DNA of 64,000 bases from Leisingera daeponensis DSM 23529 (GTDB taxonomy: Bacteria; Pseudomonadota; Alphaproteobacteria; Rhodobacterales; Rhodobacteraceae). Position numbers and translations under genes: made by a program. The stretch spans positions 3,435,725-3,499,724 of the forward strand of contig NZ_KI421500.1 in the NCBI RefSeq assembly GCF_000473145.1, in the 5' to 3' direction. Position 1 is the stretch's first letter. Each line of letters begins with the position of its first letter. The notes below the pieces were generated by a model. It saw nothing but the letters and a program-made list of their open reading frames with translations. It was not told where the DNA came from and made no database searches. Below are positions 44,472 through 52,229 of this stretch, one piece after another.

Positions 44472-45386
44472 TTACGCGGGCCCGGGCTTTGCCATCTCCA
44501 GCAGCCACTGCCGTACCAGTTCGGCGTTCGGGACCAGATCCTGGGTCTTGGACCAGACCAGATAGAACCCCGCCCCGGTGGTCCAGGACCATTCCTTGCG
44601 GGCAGCCAGCAGCCCCTGTTTGATCAGCGGCTCGGTCACATGCTGCCAGCCGAAGGCAAAGCCCTCGCCCGCAATTGCGGCCTGCAAAACCAGCGCATAG
44701 TCGTTGAGGCGCATACCCGCGGCGGGCGGGCGGCCGGTGACGCCGAAATGTTCAAACCATTGCTGCCATCTGGGGCGCTCGCGGACCGGTTCCTCCAGAT
44801 GGATCAGCCGTTCGTGCAGCAGGTTCGGCACCGTCGCCAGGTTGACCGCGGCGGCCATCACCCGCGGACTGGCCACCGGAAAGATTACCTCCGGCGCGAT
44901 CAGGGCGGAATGGCAGTCCGGCCAGGTGCCGTTGCCGCGCCGCACTGCCAGTGAGATGCCTTCGGTATTGATGTCCGGCTCCCGGTCGGAGCTTTGCAGC
45001 CGCAGGTCGATATCCGGGTGCGCCTCATGCAGCTGGGCCAGTCTTGGCATCACCCAGTAGTATGCAAAAGCGGAGGAGCAGTTGAGCGTCACATGGTCAT
45101 TGCGCCCGAACTGCCGCACGGCCTTGGCGGAGGACAAGATGTCCCCGAGGGCTTTGGAGACATCGGTATAAAGCCGCATGCCTGCCCCGGTCAGCTCCAC
45201 CTTGCGGTGGCCGCGGCGGAATAAAATAACGCCCAGAGACGTTTCCAACTGCTTGATCGCGGCGCTGACCGCGGGCTGCTGCACGTTCAGTTCTTCAGCC
45301 GCGCGGGTGAAGGAAGCGTGCCGTGCAGCGGCTTCGAACACGATCAGATGGCGGGGGCTGGTGAGGAGTTTCCACAGTTCCTGCAT
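44472..45386 (-). CDS. LysR-family transcriptional regulator
   Basis: A 304-residue regulator. The N-terminal helix-turn-helix is LIVFEAAARHASFTRAAEELNVQQPAVSAAIKQLE, read over residues 14-48, followed by the periplasmic-binding-like effector domain. The gene is divergent from the MttB homologue with 94 bases between, the usual geometry for a LysR activator of its neighbour. The effector is probably a quaternary amine or its demethylation product, by context only. Confidence 0.88.
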   Translation of the reverse strand: MQELWKLLTSPRHLIVFEAAARHASFTRAAEELNVQQPAVSAAIKQLETSLGVILFRRGHRKVELTGAGMRLYTDVSKALGDILSSAKAVRQFGRNDHVTLNCSSAFAYYWVMPRLAQLHEAHPDIDLRLQSSDREPDINTEGISLAVRRGNGTWPDCHSALIAPEVIFPVASPRVMAAAVNLATVPNLLHERLIHLEEPVRERPRWQQWFEHFGVTGRPPAAGMRLNDYALVLQAAIAGEGFAFGWQHVTEPLIKQGLLAARKEWSWTTGAGFYLVWSKTQDLVPNAELVRQWLLEMAKPGPA

Positions 45387-45480
45387 AACTGTGAATTATC
45401 CAAATCATCAGATTTTTCAACCGTCACAATGCAGGCGGCGGACCGTATCGTTGCGTATCTTTTGACGACTGGAGAGCCCC

Positions 45481-47001
45481 ATGGCCCGACGCGCCCGCGC
45501 ATCCCGCGACAGAAACACCGCCCCCGCGGGCGCTCCGGCGTCGCCCTTTATCCGGCGGAGCCTGCCGTTCTTTGACGTGCTGGACGAGGAGAAGCTGGTC
45601 AAGCTGGAGGCGCAGGTCGACTGGATCTTTGAGGAGGTTGGTATCGCCTTCCGCGACGACCCTGAAGCGCTCAGGATCTGGAGGGAAGCGGGCGCCAGGA
45701 TCGACGGCGACACGATCCGCGCGGATGCGCACTGGATCCGTTCTCTGTGTGCAAAGGCGCCGCGGGAGTTCACGCAGCTGGCCCGCAATCCGGCGCGGTC
45801 TGTCACCATTGGCGGCACCAATCAGGTCTTTGCCCCGATCTATGGCGCGCCCTTTGTGCGCGATCTGGAAGGCGGTCGCCGGTACGGAGACATGGAAAGT
45901 TTCGAAAAGCTGGTGAAGCTCACCTACATGCATCCGAACCTGCATCACGGCGGGTTCGTGATCTGCGAACCCTGCGACGTGCCGGTCTCCAAGCGCCATT
46001 TCGACATGCTGCTTGCCCATATGACGCTGAGCGACAAACCGCATCTGGGCGCCATCACCGAGATGAGCCGGGCGCAGGACAGCGTCGATATGGCGGAGAT
46101 CGTCTTTGGCAAGGACGTCATGGACGAAAACTGCGTGATCATGGGCAATGTGAACACCAATTCGCCGCTCTTGGTGGACAAGGTGGTGACCGAGGCGATC
46201 CGCGCCTACTGCGCGCGCGGGCAGGGCATTATCGTTGTGCCGTTTATCCTTACGGGCGCGATGGGGCCGGTCTCCACCGCCGCATCCGTCGCGCAGGCGA
46301 TGGCGGAGGCGATGATGGTCTGCGCCTTTGCCCAGATCGTGCGCCCCGGTGCGCCATTTGTGCTGGGCAACTTCCTCAGCTCCATGTCGCTGAAATCCGG
46401 CGCGCCGACCTTCGGGATGCCGGAGCCGGTGATCTCCAACTATGCCATCGGCCAGCTGGCGCGCCGGGCCGGGCTGCCGTTGCGCTGCGGCGGGTCGCTG
46501 ACAGCCTCCAAGATCGAGGATGCGCAGGCGGCTTATGAAAGCGCCGACTCGATGCATTCCACCATGCTGGCCGGGGCCAACTATGTGCTGCATTCGGCGG
46601 GCTGGCTGGAGGGCGGTCTTTGCACCGGGTTCGAGAAGCTGATCATGGATGCAGACCGGCTGGGGTCCTACCAGAAGGTGCTGAGCCAAGGGCTGGATAC
46701 CAGTGACGAGGCCTTTGCCCGCGATGCCTACGCTGAAGTGGAGCCGGGCGGGCATTTCCTCGGCTCCGGGCACACCATGCGCAATTACCAGACCGCGTTT
46801 TATGAGCCGAAGCTGAGCGACAGCGAGAATGTCGAAAGCTGGGAGGAGGGCGGCTGCAAGGACATGCGCCAGCGCGCCTATGAGCGCTGGAACCGGATGC
46901 TGGACGAGTATCAGGCGCCGCCGATGGACGAGGCGGTGAAAGAGGAACTGGCCGCCTATGTCGCCCGCCGCAAGGAGGAGATCCCGGATGCCTGGTACTG
47001 A
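45481..47001 (+). CDS. non-pyrrolysine MttB-family methyltransferase
   Basis: A 506-residue protein of the trimethylamine methyltransferase (MttB) superfamily with no in-frame amber codon, so it is a non-pyrrolysine member. Recognisable blocks are HPNLHHGGFVICEP, ITEMSRAQDSVDM, MGNVNTNSPL and the C-terminal RAYERWNRMLDEYQAPP. Characterised non-Pyl members demethylate glycine betaine, proline betaine or carnitine with a corrinoid protein. None is encoded nearby. The next gene is a dimethylglycine/sarcosine dehydrogenase-like flavoprotein, which suggests a methylated amine substrate and onward oxidation. Confidence 0.88.
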   Translation: MARRARASRDRNTAPAGAPASPFIRRSLPFFDVLDEEKLVKLEAQVDWIFEEVGIAFRDDPEALRIWREAGARIDGDTIRADAHWIRSLCAKAPREFTQLARNPARSVTIGGTNQVFAPIYGAPFVRDLEGGRRYGDMESFEKLVKLTYMHPNLHHGGFVICEPCDVPVSKRHFDMLLAHMTLSDKPHLGAITEMSRAQDSVDMAEIVFGKDVMDENCVIMGNVNTNSPLLVDKVVTEAIRAYCARGQGIIVVPFILTGAMGPVSTAASVAQAMAEAMMVCAFAQIVRPGAPFVLGNFLSSMSLKSGAPTFGMPEPVISNYAIGQLARRAGLPLRCGGSLTASKIEDAQAAYESADSMHSTMLAGANYVLHSAGWLEGGLCTGFEKLIMDADRLGSYQKVLSQGLDTSDEAFARDAYAEVEPGGHFLGSGHTMRNYQTAFYEPKLSDSENVESWEEGGCKDMRQRAYERWNRMLDEYQAPPMDEAVKEELAAYVARRKEEIPDAWY

Positions 47002-47153
47002 GGCAAGGAATTCATCACCCATTTCTCCGGCTTATGCAGGATGGGCCGGATTGCGCCAGCACCCCCTGCGCGCCTCCCGTACACCCCCTGTGCACCCGCT
47101 TGGTGCGGTTTGCCGCAAATCCCGCGCTTTGCCCCGAATCTGAGGACAAATCC

Positions 47154-49628
47154 ATGTCAGACAATTTTGCCCAATCGACGCTCAACATCCACAAGGAGGA
47201 GAGCACCGGCGACAAAAAGCTGCCGAGCCACGCCAAGGCGGTGATCATTGGCGGCGGTGTGGTTGGCTGCTCGATCCTATTCCACCTGGCCAAGTTCGGC
47301 TGGAAGGACGTGGTGCTGCTGGAGCGCGACGAGCTGACCTCCGGCTCCTCCTGGCATGCGGCGGGGCAGATCCATACCATCAGCTCGGACCCGAACATCT
47401 CGCGGCTGCAATCCTACACCATTGATCTGTATAAGGAGATTGAGGAGACTTCGGGCCACTCTGTGGGCCTGCACATCACCGGCGGGTTTTATCTGGCGTC
47501 GAACAAGACCTGGTATGACTACCTGAAGCGGGAACGCTCCAAGGCGCGCTATATGGGGCTGCATCAGGAATTCATCAGCCCCAAGGAAGTGGCCGAGCGG
47601 CATCCGCTGATTGATCCCAAGCATTACCATGCCGCGCTATGGGATGATCAAGACGGCGATCTGGACCCGTCGGGCGCGACCTATGCCTTCGCCAAATCCG
47701 CCCGCGTGCATGGCGCGCAGTATTTCACCCACACGCCGGTGACCGCGACAACCCAGCGTGCCGATGGAAGCTGGGATGTGACCACCCAGCGCGGGGTGAT
47801 CAACGCGGAGCATATCGTGAACTGCGGCGGGTTGTGGGCGCGTGAGGTCGGGCACATGCAGGGCATCAACCTGCCGGTGCAGCCGATGGAGCACCATTAC
47901 CTGATCACCGACAAGATCGACGCGGTGGCCAACCACCCGACCCGCCTGCCGGCCGGGATCGATTATGAGGCGAACATCTACTTCCGGCAGGAACGGCAGG
48001 GGATGCTGCTGGGCACCTATGAGCCGAAGGGCACGCCCTGGAAAGTGGGCGGCACGCCCTGGGATTTCGGCCATGAGCTGTTGCAGCCGGATCTGGACCG
48101 GATTGCCGACCGTCTCGAGATGTCGTTTGAGCGCATTCCGGCCATCGGCGAGGCGGGGATCAAGGATATGATCAACGGGCCCTTCACATTTGGCCCCGAT
48201 GGCAACCCGATGATCGGCCCGGTGCCGGGGATGCGGAACTACTGGTGCGCGGTGGGCGTCATGGCGGGCTTCTGCCAGGGCGGCGGCGTGGGGCTGACCA
48301 TGGCCGAATGGATGATCGACGGCGAGCCGTCCATCGACGTCTGGGCGATGGATGTGGCGCGGTTTGGCGAGTTTGCGACCCCCGACTGGGGCACGGTGAA
48401 ATCGACCGAGAACTACGAGCGCCGCTTCGTGATGACATTCCCGAATGAAACCCTGCCCAAGGGGCGGATGCAGAAGACCACGGCCCTTTATGACCGCTTG
48501 GTCGCCAAGGGCGCGCGGATGGGGCAGGGGTTTGGCCTGGAGAACGCGCTGTGGTTTGCCGACGGGCCGGAGGACGCACATGAAGAGCCGACGTTTGAGC
48601 GCAACCGCAGCCACGATTATGTGGCGCGCGAGGTCAAGGCGGTGCGCGAGGCGGTGGGCGGCATCGAGATCGCCAACTTTGCCAAGCATGAGTTTAAAGG
48701 CGCGGGCGCGCGGGCTTATCTGGACCGCGTTCTGGCGGGGTATGTGCCGAAGCCGGGCCGCCTGACGCTGACGCCGATGCTGACGCCGAAGGGCAAGCTT
48801 TATGGCGATCTGACTGTGGCCTGTCTGGCTGAGGATCACTTCATGCTGTTCGGCTCCGGCGCGATGCAGGAGGCGCACCGCCGCTGGTTTGAGAAGGACC
48901 TGCCGGAAGATGTGAGGTATCAGAACGTCTCGGATGACTGGCACGGCATCGCGCTGTCGGGGCCGAAATCGCGGGAGCTGCTGGCCCGTATTACCCGCGA
49001 GGATGTCTCTGCCGAGGCGTTCAAGTTCCGTGACCTGCGCCAGACGTTCGTGGGCGGCGTGCCGGTGATCCTGAACCGGATCAGCTTCTCTGGCGAGCTG
49101 GGCTATGAGATCTATTGCAAGCCGCAGTACCTGCTGCGCCTGGCGGAAGCGGTCGAGGAGGCAGGCAGCGATCTGGGCTACCGCTGGTACGGGGCGCGGG
49201 CGCTGATGTCGATGCGGCTGGAGAAGGGCTGGGGTGTGTGGACGCTGGACTTCCGCCCGGATTTCGACGCGGCGGAAAGCGGCATGGAGGCCTTCATCAA
49301 CTGGAAGAAGGATTTCGTAGGCAAGGCCGCTGCGCTGAAGGCCCGCCAAGCCGGGGCAAGCCGAAAGCTGGTCACCATGACCATCGGTGTGGATGGCATC
49401 GATGTGTCGGGCGACGAGGCGATCCTGAAGGACGGCGCGGCGGTCGGCTACATCTCCTCAGGCGGGTATGCGCATCATGCGCAGGCTTCTATGGCGATGG
49501 GCTATGTCTCAGCTCAGCACGCGGTGGCCGGCACCAGGCTGCAGGTGGAGATCCTGGGCGAGATGTATGACGCCGAAGTGCTGGGCGCGCCGGTCTATGA
49601 CGCGGACGGCGCCAGAATGCGCGCCTGA
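47154..49628 (+). CDS. dimethylglycine/sarcosine dehydrogenase-family flavoprotein with GcvT domain
   Basis: An 824-residue two-part enzyme. The N-terminal DAO-type FAD domain starts with VIIGGGVVGCSILFHL, followed by the HAAGQIHTISSDPN loop, where a histidine covalently binds FAD in dimethylglycine dehydrogenase. The C-terminal half is a GcvT-like folate domain (LSGPKSRELLARI, FSGELGYEIYC, GARALMSMRLEKGWG). It oxidatively demethylates an N-methyl amine and hands the one-carbon unit to tetrahydrofolate. It lies 152 bases after the MttB homologue; that gap holds no gene. The precise substrate is not readable. Confidence 0.87.
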   Translation: MSDNFAQSTLNIHKEESTGDKKLPSHAKAVIIGGGVVGCSILFHLAKFGWKDVVLLERDELTSGSSWHAAGQIHTISSDPNISRLQSYTIDLYKEIEETSGHSVGLHITGGFYLASNKTWYDYLKRERSKARYMGLHQEFISPKEVAERHPLIDPKHYHAALWDDQDGDLDPSGATYAFAKSARVHGAQYFTHTPVTATTQRADGSWDVTTQRGVINAEHIVNCGGLWAREVGHMQGINLPVQPMEHHYLITDKIDAVANHPTRLPAGIDYEANIYFRQERQGMLLGTYEPKGTPWKVGGTPWDFGHELLQPDLDRIADRLEMSFERIPAIGEAGIKDMINGPFTFGPDGNPMIGPVPGMRNYWCAVGVMAGFCQGGGVGLTMAEWMIDGEPSIDVWAMDVARFGEFATPDWGTVKSTENYERRFVMTFPNETLPKGRMQKTTALYDRLVAKGARMGQGFGLENALWFADGPEDAHEEPTFERNRSHDYVAREVKAVREAVGGIEIANFAKHEFKGAGARAYLDRVLAGYVPKPGRLTLTPMLTPKGKLYGDLTVACLAEDHFMLFGSGAMQEAHRRWFEKDLPEDVRYQNVSDDWHGIALSGPKSRELLARITREDVSAEAFKFRDLRQTFVGGVPVILNRISFSGELGYEIYCKPQYLLRLAEAVEEAGSDLGYRWYGARALMSMRLEKGWGVWTLDFRPDFDAAESGMEAFINWKKDFVGKAAALKARQAGASRKLVTMTIGVDGIDVSGDEAILKDGAAVGYISSGGYAHHAQASMAMGYVSAQHAVAGTRLQVEILGEMYDAEVLGAPVYDADGARMRA

Positions 49629-49790
49629 GCCGGGCCGGGGGCGGAGACCCTGAGCCGCCCCTGGCGGACCCTCGGCGCCGCGCTGGCGCCGGGGTTTGAC
49701 AGCCAGACCTCCTTCGCCGGGGTCTATCGCCGCGATTCCGGCAGGCCGCCGCATCAGGAGCGGCCGTTCCAGGCTGATCCGTGACAGGGG

Positions 49791-49813
49791 GCCGGGCTGG
49801 AGACCAGCCCGGC
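49791..49813. terminator. perfect hairpin between convergent flavoprotein and DUF1348 genes
   Basis: GCCGGGCTGG (49791-49800) and CCAGCCCGGC (49804-49813) form a perfect 10-bp stem with a three-base loop. No T-tract. It lies between converging stops. The stretch 49629-49790 holds no gene. Confidence 0.6.
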
Positions 49814-49833
49814 AGCGAGGACACACGGGGCTG

Positions 49834-50307
49834 TTATAGACCGAGGCTGCTGAGGCCGGGGTGGTCTGCCGGGCGCGGGCCCTGCGGCCAGTGGAACAGG
49901 CGCTCGTCCGCGGTGATCTTCAGGTCGTTGATCGAAGCGAAGCGGTGCGCCATGCGGCCGTCCACGGAAAACTCCCAGTTTTCGTTGCCATAGGAGCGGT
50001 ACCACTGGCCGGTGGCATCGTGCCACTCATAGGCGAAGCGAACGGCGATGCGGTTCCCGGTGAAGGCCCACAGTTCCTTGATCAGCCGGTACTCATGCTC
50101 GCGCTCCCATTTGGCAGCGAGGAAGGCCTGCACCGCCGCGCGCCCTTGCGGGAAGTCGGCGCGGTTGCGCCAGTTGGTGTCCAGGGTGTAGGCCAGCGAA
50201 ACGGTCTCGGGGTTGCGGCTGTTCCAGGCATCTTCGGCGGCGCGGACCTTGGCGATGGCGGTGTCGCGGGTGAAGGGCGGCAGCGGGGGGCGGGGAGCTT
50301 CTGTCAT
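49834..50307 (-). CDS. DUF1348 / NTF2-like (SnoaL-type) protein
   Basis: A 157-residue protein of the DUF1348 family, a cone-shaped alpha+beta NTF2-like fold. Conserved features: [44 protein letters not shown] and [13 protein letters not shown]. Activity is unknown; some members are induced by stress and linked to detoxification. It is divergent from a TetR regulator, and operator-like repeats sit in the shared promoter, so TetR probably represses it. Confidence 0.85.
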   Translation of the reverse strand: MTEAPRPPLPPFTRDTAIAKVRAAEDAWNSRNPETVSLAYTLDTNWRNRADFPQGRAAVQAFLAAKWEREHEYRLIKELWAFTGNRIAVRFAYEWHDATGQWYRSYGNENWEFSVDGRMAHRFASINDLKITADERLFHWPQGPRPADHPGLSSLGL

Positions 50308-50313
50308 GTTTAT

Positions 50314-50360
50314 TTACCGATCTGTTAAGTTATGACAGGCAAAGTGAACAGATCGGTTAA
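50314..50360. promoter_or_regulatory. paired TetR operator-like sites near the DUF1348 start
   Basis: ACCGATCTGTTAA (50316-50328) and AACAGATCGGTTAA (50347-50360) are inverted copies; the core AACNGATCNGTT is itself a near-palindrome. The first lies only 9 bases upstream of the DUF1348 start codon, where a bound repressor would block the promoter. Confidence 0.65.
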
Positions 50361-50475
50361 GGTATTCAAGGGTTAGGTCCGGGTTCTGTCCACACAGATG
50401 CGTGAGTTGTCCCGGTTTCTCAGGAAACGTATTTTATTCTCGCTGGTTAGCTTGACGTTTGCTTCAATAAAAATG

Positions 50476-50495
50476 TTAACTGATCGGTGCATTAA
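50476..50495. promoter_or_regulatory. third TetR operator-like site before the tetR gene
   Basis: TTAACTGATCGGTGCATTAA repeats the AACNGATCGGT core of the two sites near 50314-50360, flanked by TTAA on both sides. It lies 19 bases before the tetR start at 50515, suggesting autorepression. Confidence 0.6.
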
Positions 50496-50514
50496 CTGCC
50501 CCGCTGGAGGCGCA

Positions 50515-51078
50515 ATGAGGCCGAACAAACGTGGCGAACTGATCCGAAAGGCGCTGGATCTGTTTTATGGGAACGGATTTCACGCCACTGGGATGGATCT
50601 GGTGGCGGCGGAGACCGGGGTGTCGAAAACCTCGATCTACAAACACTTCCGTTCCAAGGAGGAGCTGATCCTGGCGGTGCTGAAACTGCGGGACGAGGAT
50701 TTCCGCACCTGGCTGTACGGGCGGATGGAGGCGCGGGCGGATACCCCGCGCGGCCAGCTGGAGGCGTTGTTCGACGTTCTGCAGGAGTGGTTCGAACAGC
50801 CCGGGTTTCAGGGCTGCATGTTCATCAAGGCCAGCGCCGAGTATCAGTCGCCGGACGATCCGATCAACCTGCAGTCGGCAGAGCACAAGCAGGTGCTGCA
50901 GGCGCATTTCGCGCATCTGGCGGCCGGGGCCGGGGCAAGGGATCCGGACGCGCTGGCGCGGCAGCTGATGGTGCTGAAGGAGGGCGCGATCGTGCTGGCT
51001 GCCCTGACCCATAGCAGCGCCCCGGCCCGGGATGCCCGCACGGCGGCCGCGGCGCTGATTGACCAGGCAATCAGCTAG
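50515..51078 (+). CDS. TetR/AcrR-family regulator
   Basis: A 187-residue repressor. The helix-turn-helix is in FHATGMDLVAAETGVSKTSIYKHF (read in two parts, residues 19-42), followed by the all-helical ligand domain with a C-terminal segment QPGFQGCMFIKA, a block often seen in the subgroup that responds to electrophiles or quinones. I use the ATG at 50515 with TGGAGG upstream; the longer frame crosses the operator. It probably controls itself and the divergent DUF1348 gene. Confidence 0.87.
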   Translation: MRPNKRGELIRKALDLFYGNGFHATGMDLVAAETGVSKTSIYKHFRSKEELILAVLKLRDEDFRTWLYGRMEARADTPRGQLEALFDVLQEWFEQPGFQGCMFIKASAEYQSPDDPINLQSAEHKQVLQAHFAHLAAGAGARDPDALARQLMVLKEGAIVLAALTHSSAPARDARTAAAALIDQAIS

Positions 51079-51209
51079 CGTTCAGGCGCTTTGCCGGCCT
51101 GCGCGCAACACTTGCCCTGCCTGCGCGTCAGCGCGTGCTGCCCGGGATGGCGGCTGCTGCGGCAATCCTGTACCATCGCGGTCAGAAACGCCAACGGAGT
51201 ACGGGCCGA

Positions 51210-52163
51210 ATGACCCCATTTTCCATCGCGGGCATCCAAATGCATGTGGACGCGCTGCATTCGAATGTCGACGCAATGCTTCACCGGATCGACGTGCTGA
51301 TGGCGCGCTTCCCCTGGACACAGATGGCTGTGTTCAGCGAACTGGCGCCCTACGGGCCGCTGACCAAATTCGCGCAGCCGCTGCACAACGAAGCGATTGA
51401 GCGGTTCTGCGCCGCGGCGGTGAAACACGGGATCTGGGTGGTGCCCGGCTCGATGTTCGAGGTCGCGGACTCCGGCAAGATCTACAACACCTCCTCGGTC
51501 ATCAATCCGCAGGGCGAGGTGGTCGCGGTCTACCGCAAGATGTTCCCGTTCCGCCCGTATGAGCAGGGCGTGGAGGCCGGCACGGAGTTCTGCGTGTTCG
51601 ACATTCCTGAGGTTGGCCGGTTCGGCCTGTCGATCTGCTATGACATCTGGTTCCCGGAAACCACCCGCCAGCTGACCAGCCAGGGGGTCGAGGTGCTGCT
51701 GCATCCGGTGCTGACCGGGACGGCGGACCGGGATGCCGAACTGTCCATCGCCCGCGCCACCGCGGCGCAGTTCCAGTGCTTCGTGGTTGATGTGAACGGG
51801 CTGGGCGCTGGGGGCGTGGGGCAGTCCTGTATCATCGATCCGTCGGCCACGGTGCTGCACCAGTCGGGCCGCCATGAGGACATGTTCCCGCTGGAGCTGG
51901 ACCTTGACCAGGTGCGCCGCCAGCGCGAGGTCGGCCTGAAGGGGCTGGGCCAGGTGCTGAAAAGCTTCCGCGACCGGGAGGCTGATTTCCCGGTATACGA
52001 CCGCGCCAGCGGGGCGGATGCTTACCTGCACACGCTGGGGCCACTGGAGATCCCGGTGCAGGGCTCGCAGGCGGGCCTGAATGCCCGCGCGCCGGGCGAC
52101 GGCGCAATCGGATTTGCCGAATTGCATCCAATACACTACGCTGAAAGAAAAGCAGGCGGTTGA
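51210..52163 (+). CDS. nitrilase-superfamily carbon-nitrogen hydrolase
   Basis: A 317-residue cytosolic hydrolase. The Glu-Lys-Cys triad is complete: Glu44 in FSELAPYG, Lys110 in YRKMFPFRP and Cys143 in SICYDIWFPE. Family members cleave or form amide bonds (amidases, carbamoylputrescine hydrolase, glutaminase subunits). It is the first of four co-directional genes; the next, a basic amino acid decarboxylase-like gene, starts 66 bases later. A polyamine-related amide would fit both, but the substrate is unknown. Confidence 0.85.
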   Translation: MTPFSIAGIQMHVDALHSNVDAMLHRIDVLMARFPWTQMAVFSELAPYGPLTKFAQPLHNEAIERFCAAAVKHGIWVVPGSMFEVADSGKIYNTSSVINPQGEVVAVYRKMFPFRPYEQGVEAGTEFCVFDIPEVGRFGLSICYDIWFPETTRQLTSQGVEVLLHPVLTGTADRDAELSIARATAAQFQCFVVDVNGLGAGGVGQSCIIDPSATVLHQSGRHEDMFPLELDLDQVRRQREVGLKGLGQVLKSFRDREADFPVYDRASGADAYLHTLGPLEIPVQGSQAGLNARAPGDGAIGFAELHPIHYAERKAGG

Positions 52164-52229
52164 TCAGTCTCATTTCTTAGTAGCCAGAGCCTTTTGATCT
52201 CCCGCCGATAACCAGGATGGGAGGTGCAT

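Noticed and set aside
45387..45480. LysR binding box between the LysR and MttB genes
   Set aside because: The region is AT-rich with weak dyads, but no clear T-N11-A site stood out enough to place coordinates.
49629..49784. In-frame continuation of about 50 codons after the stop of the dimethylglycine dehydrogenase-like gene
   Set aside because: The GcvT domain is already complete and no ribosome site or recoding signal is visible; probably chance openness in GC-rich DNA.
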